Part shown: in pieces, positions 33,950-41,847 of the stretch
Layout: the number at the start of each line of letters is the position of its first letter
Position numbering within the stretch: the stretch's first letter is position 1
Assembly: GCA_028281985.1 (NCBI GenBank)
Contig: JANQIU010000150.1
Span: 1 to 48,132 of the forward strand
From: Alphaproteobacteria bacterium
GTDB lineage: Bacteria > Pseudomonadota > Alphaproteobacteria > DSM-16000 > Inquilinaceae
Length of the DNA: 48,132 nucleotides
Direction: 5' to 3'
The notes under the pieces: model-generated
What the model saw: only the letters and a program-made list of their open reading frames with translations
Told to the model about the DNA's origin: nothing
Databases searched by the model: none
Made by a program: the position numbers and the translations under genes

Positions 33950-34744
33950 TCAGTCATCGATGCGGTCGGTGCGGACCTCCACATCGATCCGCTCCAGGCG
34001 CTCCAAATCCCGCCGGGAGATCCGGTCGGTAATCAGCACGTCGATCTGGTCGATTTCCGCGAAGCGGACGAAGGAGAGCTTTCCGAACTTCCCGGAATCG
34101 CACAGCAGGTAGCGCTTCTGCGCCGCCTTGATCATGGCCCGCTTGATCTCCGCCTGTTCGGCGTCCGGGGTGCTGGCACCGTGTTCCGGATCGAAGCCGT
34201 TTGTGCCGAGGAAAGCCTTATCGACGGCAAAGTCGCTCAGGCTGCGGACGGCGGCGGCACCCAGCGTGCAATGGTATCCGGACCGGACCCGGCCGCTGAG
34301 CACATGGATGTCCAGCGACTGGTACTTGTCGGCCAGGCAGCCGATCCGCAGGTCGTTGGTCACCACATGGACATTGCGGCGCCCACCGAGCAGCACCGCC
34401 AACTCGTGCGTGGTGGTGCCGACATCCAGGATCAGGGTATCGCCGTCCTCGACGCAGTCGAGCGCCAGGGCGGCGATGGACTGGCGGGCCTCGACATTGC
34501 CCCCCGACCGGTCTTCCAGGATGGTTTCGCTGCCGGTCCGCTGCCGTGGCATCGCGCCGCCATGGGTGCGCATCAGCGCGCCGGTGCGCTCCAGATCGCG
34601 CAGATCATTTCGGATGGTCGCCGGCGACACGTCGAACCGCTCGCACAGTTCACCGACGGTGATCGCGCCGCCACGCCCGACCAGATCGACGATGGCGATC
34701 TTGCGTTCCTCGGCGAACACCGGCTTGTCACTTTTCGAGTTCAT
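33950..34744 (-). CDS. DeoR/GlpR family transcriptional regulator
   Basis: A 264-residue DeoR-type repressor. The N-terminal helix-turn-helix is GGAITVGELCERFDVSPATI with RNDLRDLERTGALMRTHGGAM, and the C-terminal effector domain has DTLILDVGTTTHELAVLLG and VVTNDLRIG. These proteins respond to sugar phosphates. The gene lies inside the catabolic run, its start overlapping the MBL gene stop by 17 nt, so it probably autoregulates the operon. Confidence 0.93.
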   Translation of the reverse strand: MNSKSDKPVFAEERKIAIVDLVGRGGAITVGELCERFDVSPATIRNDLRDLERTGALMRTHGGAMPRQRTGSETILEDRSGGNVEARQSIAALALDCVEDGDTLILDVGTTTHELAVLLGGRRNVHVVTNDLRIGCLADKYQSLDIHVLSGRVRSGYHCTLGAAAVRSLSDFAVDKAFLGTNGFDPEHGASTPDAEQAEIKRAMIKAAQKRYLLCDSGKFGKLSFVRFAEIDQIDVLITDRISRRDLERLERIDVEVRTDRIDD

Positions 34745-35600
34745 ACAGCCTCCCCGGTTCAGGGATGATGACGCGTGCAGTCAGGCCACGCGCCTCGACC
34801 TCCCGGCGCAGATCCGCCGGGTCGGCTGTATTGAACTCGAACAAGCCGAAGTGATGGAACACGGTCATGCCGAAGCCGAAGCGCTCGACATAGTCCAGCG
34901 CCTCGGACGCCGTCATGTTGCCGGGCACGCCATTGCCGCGACGGATGTCGTCGCGCCCGTTGACCGGCAGCAGCGCAAGGTCGACGCCGGGAAGCGCGGT
35001 CAGCCGTGCCTCGATCTCCCGATGGGGAACCGTGTCGCCCGGGTGATAGATGGTGACGCCGCCGGCGCCGACCTGATAGCCCAGCCAGCGGCTGTTGCCG
35101 ACGGCGTCGCGCTCGATTTCCTCGTGGCTGGAGACGATCGCGGTGATCCGCACCGGCTCGCCGCGCACGCCAACCTGCAGGTCCAGGGACTCGTTGGCAT
35201 TGATGCCCACCAGCTGCTGCGGTGGCACGCCGCGGTCCAGCGCCACCTGTGCCGAATGGCGTGGGGCGATCACCAACGACCGCGGGCTGGCGTCCAACAG
35301 CCCCGGCAGGGTGCCGGGATCCATGTGGTCGGTATGGGCGTGCGTGCACAGCACCAGGTCCGTCGCATTCAGGTCAGACGGCCGGATCGGCGCCGGCATC
35401 ATGCGGATATGCGGATAGAGCTTGCCGCGGTACTTCTCGGCCAGGGAATCCGACAGATACGGATCGATGACGATGCGCGCGGCCCCGACGCGCAGCAGGA
35501 AACCGGCCTGGCCCAGCCAGGCCAGCTGCGCACCTGCAGGCCCCGGTGGCCCTTGCCACCAGGCCGCCAGATCCGCCGCGTGCGAGGCCGCCAGTCTCAT
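34728..35600 (-). CDS. MBL-fold metal-dependent hydrolase (UlaG-like)
   Basis: A 290-residue MBL-fold hydrolase with an intact metal motif THAHTDHMDP (about residue 90), the N-terminal WLGQAGFLLRVGAARIVIDP, GVTIYHPGDTVPH and the late VFHHFG histidine. The fold resembles L-ascorbate-6-phosphate lactonase UlaG, so a lactone or cyclic keto-substrate is plausible. Its ATG overlaps the dehydrogenase stop by 4 nt. In contrast, the MBL protein at 6009-6689 has lost the leading histidines. Confidence 0.9.
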   Translation of the reverse strand: MRLAASHAADLAAWWQGPPGPAGAQLAWLGQAGFLLRVGAARIVIDPYLSDSLAEKYRGKLYPHIRMMPAPIRPSDLNATDLVLCTHAHTDHMDPGTLPGLLDASPRSLVIAPRHSAQVALDRGVPPQQLVGINANESLDLQVGVRGEPVRITAIVSSHEEIERDAVGNSRWLGYQVGAGGVTIYHPGDTVPHREIEARLTALPGVDLALLPVNGRDDIRRGNGVPGNMTASEALDYVERFGFGMTVFHHFGLFEFNTADPADLRREVEARGLTARVIIPEPGRLYELEK

Positions 35601-36526
35601 GTCGCCGATCCGACCACGTCGAGGAGGTTGGTGACGGCCAGATCCATCGCCATGTCCACGCTCTCCTTGGTGAACCCGCCGATATGCGGCGTGCCGATCA
35701 CGCGGTCATGGGCGACGAAACTGAAGTCGTCGGGCGGTTCCTTGGCGAAGGCGTCCACCGTCACCGCGCGCAACTTGCCGCTGTCCAGTGCCGCGCGGGC
35801 GGCCTGCGCATCCACAAGGCCGTCGCGGGCCGTGTTCACCAGGATGGCCCCGTCCTTCATCGCCGCGATCTCCGCCGCACCGATGACGTAGCCGTCCGGC
35901 GACGGTGGGCAGTGCAGGCTGATGACGTCGCTGGCTTCGATCACGGTGCCGAAATCGGCGAAGGAAAAGCGGTCTCCGGGATTGAAGCCGGCCGGCGGGA
36001 ACGGGTCGTAGGCGCGGACCGTCATCCCCATGCCCAGCGCGATCTCGGCGACCAGCTGGCCGATGCTGCCGCAGCCCAGCAGCCCGAGAGCGCGGCCATG
36101 CAGTTCGATGCCGCGGCTGCGCTCCCAGCGTTCGCCCTTCAGGGACCGGTCGGCCGCCGGAATGCCCCGCGCGGCGGCGATCATGGAGCCGATCGCCAGT
36201 TCGGCGACCCCGCGCGCATTGGCGCCGACGGTGCGCTTGACCTGGATGCCGCACTCATCGGCGGCCTTCAGGTCGACATTGTCGACACCGACACCGTTGC
36301 GGCTGATGACCTTCAGCGTGCTTCCCGCCTCGATCACCCGGCGGGTCACCGGCTCGACGCCGGCCAGGTAGCCGACGCAGCCCGGCATGGCGGCAATCAG
36401 CTCGCCCTCATTCGGTTGCCGGCCGGGTGCGGGGAACACGACCTCGTACCCGGCCTGCTCAAGCCGCGCCAGCGACGGATGCCCGCCGCTGGAGACCGAG
36501 CGCGGCGTCACGACAACGGTGGTCAT
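35597..36526 (-). CDS. D-2-hydroxyacid dehydrogenase (phosphoglycerate dehydrogenase-like)
   Basis: A 309-residue D-isomer-specific 2-hydroxyacid dehydrogenase. The NAD-binding motif is LGLLGCGSIGQLVAEIALGM, followed by VRAYDPF with the NAD-selecting Asp. The catalytic Arg lies in LVNTARDGLVD and the His in VIGTPHIGGFTKES. It would oxidise or reduce a 2-hydroxy/2-keto acid in the cytoplasm. It lies 3 nt after the cupin isomerase gene and overlaps the MBL hydrolase gene. Confidence 0.92.
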   Translation of the reverse strand: MTTVVVTPRSVSSGGHPSLARLEQAGYEVVFPAPGRQPNEGELIAAMPGCVGYLAGVEPVTRRVIEAGSTLKVISRNGVGVDNVDLKAADECGIQVKRTVGANARGVAELAIGSMIAAARGIPAADRSLKGERWERSRGIELHGRALGLLGCGSIGQLVAEIALGMGMTVRAYDPFPPAGFNPGDRFSFADFGTVIEASDVISLHCPPSPDGYVIGAAEIAAMKDGAILVNTARDGLVDAQAARAALDSGKLRAVTVDAFAKEPPDDFSFVAHDRVIGTPHIGGFTKESVDMAMDLAVTNLLDVVGSAT

Positions 36527-36529
36527 GAC

Positions 36530-37108
36530 TCACCTCATCACGATTTGGCCATTCTCCAGAAGGACCCGCTTGGGGAATCCCTCGTCCTCGATGTCGCCGT
36601 AGTTGTGGCCGGCCTCGCCCGGATAGACGCACCAGGAGACCAGCGGCTCGTCGCCCGTGTTGACGCTGCGGTGCGCCCAATAGGGCGGCACATAGACCAT
36701 CTTGCCGCGGGAGATCGGCTGGGCGTTGAAGGTGCCGTCCGGGGTCTTCATCACCATGAACCCGGTGCCCTGCAGCCCCAGATAGGTCTCCGCGGTTTCC
36801 AGGACCGTGTGGTAGTGGCCCTTGGTCATGAAGAACTCGTTGCCCACCCGGCCCGGCTGCAGCTTGCTGATGCAGTACATCAGGTGGCCGTATTCCTCGG
36901 GCACCGGCGTCTCGAACACCTCGTAGTGCAGCGGATCGCCGTTGCGGATCAGCTCGTCCAGGGCCGCCGCGTCGGCGTAGTGGCCGCGCATCGCAGACGC
37001 CCGCCGGACGAGGTGATTGGTCGCCTTGGGCATGGTGGCGGCGTCGACATCGACGTCGACCACGAACGGCTCCAGGAAGCTGGTGCGATCGACAACATAG
37101 TTCAGCAT
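36530..37108 (-). CDS. Cupin-type glucose-6-phosphate isomerase
   Basis: A 192-residue single cupin of the archaeal-type phosphoglucose isomerase family. The metal ligands are in FFMTKGHYHTVLETAETY (H98, H100, E107) and PPYWAHRSVN (H146), matching the family pattern. It interconverts glucose-6-phosphate and fructose-6-phosphate in characterised members, which are mostly archaeal or from a few bacteria. Inside a sugar operon it may act on a related phosphorylated or free sugar. Its length fits the family. Confidence 0.88.
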   Translation of the reverse strand: MLNYVVDRTSFLEPFVVDVDVDAATMPKATNHLVRRASAMRGHYADAAALDELIRNGDPLHYEVFETPVPEEYGHLMYCISKLQPGRVGNEFFMTKGHYHTVLETAETYLGLQGTGFMVMKTPDGTFNAQPISRGKMVYVPPYWAHRSVNTGDEPLVSWCVYPGEAGHNYGDIEDEGFPKRVLLENGQIVMR

Positions 37109-37153
37109 GGCGCTACTCCTTGGATGGGTGGGCCGGACGGCGCCGGCGTGATC

Positions 37154-38116
37154 TCACTTGCGGGTGTCCGCGGCGATCCGCGACAGCTCGTCGAACACCG
37201 GTCCGCTGGTGGGAATGTCGATGTGGAAGACCTCGGCGATCACGCGGGTCCAGCCGTGGATGAAGTAGACCCAGCCGTCCTCGATGGTCACATTGCGCTC
37301 GGCCGCCTGCGCCTTCGCCTGGTCCATGAAGACCAGGTCGCCGCGGTAGTTGAACTCCCAGGCATAGCCGTTGCGCGGGAACAGCGCGGCGTCGGTCACC
37401 GGCGACCCGGGTGCGTCCTTACCCAGGCCAGTGGCATTGACCACCACCGACCCATCGGCCAAGGCGTTGACCACGCGGTCGTTGTCTTCGGCGTTCGGAC
37501 ATTCGTGGTACTCGAAGACGTAGCCGGCGGTTCCCGCGGCATGGATCTTCTTCATCGCCTCCAGCCGAGGGCGGCTGCGGTTAGTGACCACGACCTTGCG
37601 CGGCCCCTCGGCCGCCGGAATGTTGTCCATGAGGTACATGGTCAGCGCCAGCGAGGAGCCACCCGCCCCCAGGAGGCACAGCTCGGCCCCGCTGGCCCAG
37701 TGCGACCGGGGCAGGAACGCCTCCAGCGACAGCCCGCTGGTGATCGGATCCTTGGCATGGCCCCACAGCTCGGCACCGCGCTTGGAGATCGAGCTGATCT
37801 CTTCCAGGCGCTGGGCGTAGGGATCCAGCCCTTCGAACATGTCGCGGCTGGCCGCCAGAAGATCCAGCTTGTGGGTCGTCACCAGGCCGCCGAGGGACTT
37901 GGGATCGTTCTTCAGGAACGAGACGACGGTCCGATAAACTTCCGGATCGTCATGCCATTTGCAGTCGATGCCGCGGATGGGCACATCGCCCAGGCCCAGA
38001 TACTCGGCCCATTTCGGAAACACCTTCATGATCGACGACTTCGCCGTCGTGACCCCCACGAAGTAAAAGCTGTTCCGTTCCGCCGGCGTCAGTGTCGCGG
38101 CCGTCATCGCTTCCAT
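37154..38116 (-). CDS. Shikimate dehydrogenase-like oxidoreductase
   Basis: A 320-residue protein with a shikimate/quinate dehydrogenase fold: an N-terminal substrate domain (FYFVGVTTAKSSIMKVFPKW, then GGLVTTHKLDLL, with the catalytic-type Lys) and a Rossmann domain (CLLGAGGSSLALTMYL, VVTNRSRPRLEAM, VVVNATGLGKD). Canonical AroE has NVTVPHK where this has LVTTHK. It starts 2 nt after the kinase stop. A role in amino-acid biosynthesis is unlikely in this setting; it probably acts on a cyclic or linear polyol-type intermediate. An alternative start lies three codons later. Confidence 0.85.
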   Translation of the reverse strand: MEAMTAATLTPAERNSFYFVGVTTAKSSIMKVFPKWAEYLGLGDVPIRGIDCKWHDDPEVYRTVVSFLKNDPKSLGGLVTTHKLDLLAASRDMFEGLDPYAQRLEEISSISKRGAELWGHAKDPITSGLSLEAFLPRSHWASGAELCLLGAGGSSLALTMYLMDNIPAAEGPRKVVVTNRSRPRLEAMKKIHAAGTAGYVFEYHECPNAEDNDRVVNALADGSVVVNATGLGKDAPGSPVTDAALFPRNGYAWEFNYRGDLVFMDQAKAQAAERNVTIEDGWVYFIHGWTRVIAEVFHIDIPTSGPVFDELSRIAADTRK

Positions 38117-38118
38117 TG

Positions 38119-39648
38119 CTAGCTCACCCCCATGGCGTCCTGCCCAAGGCGCTGCACCGCTTCGAGTGCCGCCTGGTACTGGGACATGCGTGTCTCGTAA
38201 TGCGCCCGCATCGTCGTGCGGGGCTCGGTCACGGCGCCGGTCCGCACCCACCGGGGGGCGGCCTCCTGCAGGCTGGGCAGGATCCCGGCACCGACGCCGG
38301 CGACCATGGCCACACCCAGGGTCGCACCGGCAAAATCGGGCACGTCGACGACGCCGACGCCCAGCGCGTCCGCCTTGATCTGCTTCCACAGATCGCTGGT
38401 GTTGCCGCCGCCGGTATTGCGCAGCGTGCGCACGGTTTCATCCGGGTTCAGCGTCGTCAGCCGCTCCTTGTACAGGCGGTACTCCAAGGCGATGCTCTCC
38501 AGGATCGCCCGGAAGAGGTGCCCCGGCGTGTGGGTCCAATCGAGGCCGAGCCAGGCCCCCCGCAGGTCCGGATCGCTGGGGCTGACCCGCCCGGCCATAT
38601 GGGGGATGAACAGCGGCGCCGAGGCGGCCTGCCCGATCTCGGCGGCCAGCCGGTTCAGCTCGTCGAAATCGACATCCGCGTCGCGGACGGTTTTCAGAAG
38701 GCCGCGGAACCATTCCAGGTTCATGCCGCCGCCGTTGACATAGGCGTAGGGGTGCCAGAGCCCGGGCACCGCCGACTGGCCGACCCCCAGCATGCCGTCC
38801 ACCGTATCCGGTCGGAGCAGCGTGGTGGTCGCGGCGAAAACCGACGCGGTCCCTGAGACATCTACACAGTTGCCCGGCTGGACCGCCCCGGCGGCCAGGA
38901 ACGAGGCCGCCGTGTCACCGCAGCCGGCCACGACGGGCGTTCCGGCCCGCAGCCCGGTGTCGGCCGCCGCCGCCGGGGTGACCTCGCCGACGATATCGGT
39001 CGGCCGAACGATCCGGGGCATGCGGTCGGCTTCGACGTCGAACAGGTCCAGCAGGTCGTCCGACCAGACCGCCTGTGCGTTGTCCGCAAAACCGCTGAAA
39101 TGAAGGTAGGTGGTGTCGATGAAGGCCTGGTCGGCATCGCCGCCGGTCAGGCGCAATGCGACATAGCCGGTCGGCTGCACGAACCGGGCGATGCGCTGAT
39201 AGGCATCGGGCCGTTCATGTTTCCACCACAGCACCTTCGGACCATGGTTGAAGCTGGGCGCGTTGCCGGTGAGCCGGGTGACCTCGACCTGACCGGCCCG
39301 CCGCATCTCCTTGATGTAGGGTCCGCATCGGGTGTCCAGCCAGCTGTCGTAAGGGGTCACGGCCGCACCGTCGGCACCGATGCCGATCACTCCGGCCATC
39401 TGACCGTCGAGCGCGATGGCCGCAACGTCGGCCGGGTCCGTGCTCCCGGATTGCACCGCCGTCTTCAGCGCCTGGCAGACATTCTCGTACTGGGTCTGCG
39501 GGCTTTCCTCGGTGATCCCCGGCTCGGGCTGGATCAACTCGGACGGCTGGAAGCCGCTGCCCGCCATCGTGCCGTCGGCCTGGAAGACCGCCGCCTTCAC
39601 CCCCTGCGTCCCGATATCGACGCCAACGAGACACTGACCAACCATCAC
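38119..39648 (-). CDS. FGGY family carbohydrate kinase (xylulokinase-like)
   Basis: A 509-residue sugar kinase: CLVGVDIGTQGVKAAVFQAD at the N-terminus, AIALDGQMAGVIGIG, YDSWLDTRCGPYI with the catalytic Asp, CGDTAASFLAAGAVQPGN and the C-terminal LRNTGGGNTSDLWKQI. It is a distinct paralogue of the xylulokinase at 26923-28431. It phosphorylates a ketose, polyol or sugar-acid intermediate of the operon. The 37-nt gap before it contains a small GCGGGA-GA-TCCCGC stem. Confidence 0.9.
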   Translation of the reverse strand: MMVGQCLVGVDIGTQGVKAAVFQADGTMAGSGFQPSELIQPEPGITEESPQTQYENVCQALKTAVQSGSTDPADVAAIALDGQMAGVIGIGADGAAVTPYDSWLDTRCGPYIKEMRRAGQVEVTRLTGNAPSFNHGPKVLWWKHERPDAYQRIARFVQPTGYVALRLTGGDADQAFIDTTYLHFSGFADNAQAVWSDDLLDLFDVEADRMPRIVRPTDIVGEVTPAAAADTGLRAGTPVVAGCGDTAASFLAAGAVQPGNCVDVSGTASVFAATTTLLRPDTVDGMLGVGQSAVPGLWHPYAYVNGGGMNLEWFRGLLKTVRDADVDFDELNRLAAEIGQAASAPLFIPHMAGRVSPSDPDLRGAWLGLDWTHTPGHLFRAILESIALEYRLYKERLTTLNPDETVRTLRNTGGGNTSDLWKQIKADALGVGVVDVPDFAGATLGVAMVAGVGAGILPSLQEAAPRWVRTGAVTEPRTTMRAHYETRMSQYQAALEAVQRLGQDAMGVS

Positions 39649-39685
39649 TGCGCCTCCTACGACACGCGCGGGAGATCCCGCCGTC

Positions 39686-40729
39686 TCACGAGAAGACCAG
39701 GGCTGTCTTCAGCCCCGCGCCCCGCGAGATCTGCTCGACCACCGCGGCCACGTCGCCGGCATCGGCGGTGCCGGTGACGATGTCGTCGGCGGTCAACGCG
39801 CCGACCGCCAGAAGATCCAGGATCTTCCGGTACTGCCGCAGGTTCTGCATGGTGGTGCCCGACACCGTGAGCTGCTTGTAGTGGATCTCGTTGGTGTCCA
39901 GGCGGACCGTCGAGTTGCCCTTGGGCAAGCCGCCGAAGAACATGATCCGGCCGTTCATCCCGGCCAGCGAGAACGCCATCTCCTGGATGGCCGCGACCGA
40001 AGCGGCGGTGATCACCAGGTCGACACCTTCGCCGTCGGTGCGCTTGCGGATGTCCGCCGGCAGATCGTCGGTCAGGATCGTCTCGACGCCCGGGACGATG
40101 GCCTGCGCCGCCTCCAGGCGATCCGCGCTCAGGTCGTTCATCATGATGCGTCCGGCACCGGCCAGGCGCGCAATCTTCGCGTGCATGACCCCGATCGGCC
40201 CGGCGCCGATGATCAGGACCCGGTCGCCCGGGTAGATGCCGATCTTCTCATAGGCGTTCCAGGCGCAGGAGAAGGGTTCCGCCAGCGCCGCCGCATGGAA
40301 CGACACCGTGTCGGGCAGGATGAAGATGTTGCCCTGCTGAACCGCCCGGGCCGGAACCTTCACGAACTCCGCGAAGGCACCGTCATCGGCGATGCCGATG
40401 GCGCGCTGCTGCTTGCAAAGCTGGGTGTTGCCGCTTGTGCAGCGGTCGCAGGTGCCGCAGCCGTAGTTGGGCTCCACGGCGACGCGCATCCCCGGCGTGT
40501 AACCGATCACGTCTTCGCCCACCGCTTCGATATGACCGGCGAACTCGTGGCCCAGGATGCGCGGATTGGCGGCCGAGATGCCGGCGCGGCCGTTCTTGTA
40601 CATGCGTACGTCGGTGCCGCAGACGAAGGCGCTGCGCGTCCGGACCAGCACCTCGCCGCGCCCGACGGTGGGATCGGGTACCGTCTCCGCCCGAAGGTCG
40701 AGCTTCTCGTGCAGTCGTACGGCTCTCAT
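39686..40729 (-). CDS. Zinc-dependent alcohol dehydrogenase (sorbitol/threonine dehydrogenase-like)
   Basis: A 347-residue medium-chain dehydrogenase. The catalytic zinc ligands lie in FVCGTDVRM and ILGHEFAGHIEAVG, the structural zinc site is CGTCDRCTSGNTQLC, and the NAD-binding turn is VLIIGAGPIGVMHAKIARLA. It probably oxidises a polyol or keto-cyclitol hydroxyl. It lies 13 nt after an inositol-dehydrogenase-like gene. The Thermotoga oxidative inositol pathway likewise uses a second NAD-dependent dehydrogenase (IolM) after IolG. Confidence 0.92.
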   Translation of the reverse strand: MRAVRLHEKLDLRAETVPDPTVGRGEVLVRTRSAFVCGTDVRMYKNGRAGISAANPRILGHEFAGHIEAVGEDVIGYTPGMRVAVEPNYGCGTCDRCTSGNTQLCKQQRAIGIADDGAFAEFVKVPARAVQQGNIFILPDTVSFHAAALAEPFSCAWNAYEKIGIYPGDRVLIIGAGPIGVMHAKIARLAGAGRIMMNDLSADRLEAAQAIVPGVETILTDDLPADIRKRTDGEGVDLVITAASVAAIQEMAFSLAGMNGRIMFFGGLPKGNSTVRLDTNEIHYKQLTVSGTTMQNLRQYRKILDLLAVGALTADDIVTGTADAGDVAAVVEQISRGAGLKTALVFS

Positions 40730-40742
40730 CGCCGGTCTCCCG

Positions 40743-41768
40743 TCAGGTGTGGATGGTTACCGGACGCCGTTCCCGGATCGACTGGTTGCCGGCATTGACC
40801 ACCTGCACCGCCTGCAAGCCGTCGTATCCGGTAACCTCCGGCGTCGTGTCATTGCGGATGCAGTCGACGAAGGCGCAGTCTTCGGCGAGGTAAGCTTCGG
40901 TGAACAGCGTGCGCCAGCTTTGCACCACCGGGGTCACGGCCCCCGCGGTCTGCGAGACCACCTGGACCCGGTTGTCCTCCAGGCCGCCGACGAACAGAAC
41001 GCCCTTGGTGCCGAGAATCTCGGCCCGGGCGTCGTAGCCGTACTCGACATAGACGGCGCCTTCGATCAGCCCCTGCTTGCCGTCGGCAAACCGGCTGGCG
41101 ACGATGACATTGTCGTAGAAGGCCGGGTACTCGCCGGCCGCGAACTGCGAACGGTAGTTGCCGGCAATGGCATAGACCTCGGTGATGTCGCTGCCGGCCA
41201 GCCAACGCAGCGTATCGATGTCGTGGCTGGAAACCTCGGCCAGCGGCCCGTTGCTCTTGTCGATGTCCAGCATCCAGGGCTGCGGCTTGCTGGGACCGTG
41301 GGTCAGCGACTTCACCAGCACCACCTCGCCGATGGCGCCGGCATCGATCTGTTCCTTGGCGTAGCGGAATCCGCGGTCGAACCGGCGCATGAAGGCGACC
41401 TGCAGCTTCACGCCGGCACCGTCGCAGGCGTCGATCATCCGGCGGCATTCGTCGACGGTCATGGCCATCGGCTTCTCGCACAGGACATGCTTGCCGGCCG
41501 CGGCCGCCTTGGTGACGACGTCGAGATGCAGGTTGGTCGGGGTGACCACGACCACGGCGTCGACCGCCGCGCTGCGCATCATGTCGTCGTAGTCGGCGAA
41601 CGCCTGGATTGCGCCGAATTCGGCTCGGGCGTTTTCAAGCGCCCCATCGAACGGATCGGCCACAGCGGTCAGCTGCGCACCCGGGACCTTCTTGGCGAAG
41701 TTGCGGGCGTGGATCAGACCGGCACGACCGACGCCGACGACGCCTATGCGGATCGTCCCGCTATCCAT
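40743..41768 (-). CDS. Gfo/Idh/MocA oxidoreductase, inositol 2-dehydrogenase-like
   Basis: A 341-residue dehydrogenase. The Rossmann N-terminus is IGVVGVGRAGLIHARNFAK, the EKP motif is HVLCEKPMAMTVDECRRM, and the catalytic segment is VSSHDIDTLRWLAG with His and Asp as in IolG-type enzymes. Its length is typical of IolG. It is the first gene of the twelve-gene catabolic run and has a GGAGGAA ribosome-binding site. The AT-rich promoter region at 41780-41835 precedes it. Inositol oxidation is plausible; other polyols or sugars are equally allowed by this family. Confidence 0.88.
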   Translation of the reverse strand: MDSGTIRIGVVGVGRAGLIHARNFAKKVPGAQLTAVADPFDGALENARAEFGAIQAFADYDDMMRSAAVDAVVVVTPTNLHLDVVTKAAAAGKHVLCEKPMAMTVDECRRMIDACDGAGVKLQVAFMRRFDRGFRYAKEQIDAGAIGEVVLVKSLTHGPSKPQPWMLDIDKSNGPLAEVSSHDIDTLRWLAGSDITEVYAIAGNYRSQFAAGEYPAFYDNVIVASRFADGKQGLIEGAVYVEYGYDARAEILGTKGVLFVGGLEDNRVQVVSQTAGAVTPVVQSWRTLFTEAYLAEDCAFVDCIRNDTTPEVTGYDGLQAVQVVNAGNQSIRERRPVTIHT

Positions 41769-41800
41769 GATCGCTTCCTCCTAGCGTTTTCTATTGTTAA

Positions 41801-41834
41801 CTATCATCTACTACGTATTGCTATCATTTGTCAA
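41801..41834 (-). promoter_or_regulatory. Promoter region of the catabolic operon with tandem ATGATAG sites
   Basis: The 79-nt gap before the inositol-dehydrogenase-like gene is strikingly AT-rich against its GC-rich surroundings. On the minus strand it has a perfect -35 hexamer TTGACA (41829-41834) but only weak -10 candidates. Two ATGATAG copies (41821-41827 and 41801-41807) are exactly 20 bp apart, two helical turns, and a GTTAAC lies just downstream. The spacing suggests paired operator half-sites for one of the neighbouring regulators. Confidence 0.5.
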
Positions 41835-41847
41835 CGTTTGATGCGCT

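Noticed and set aside
35546-38122. Plus-strand open frame of 858 codons
   Set aside because: Antisense shadow of the dehydrogenase, cupin isomerase and shikimate-dehydrogenase-like genes; composition is biased and no motif is present.
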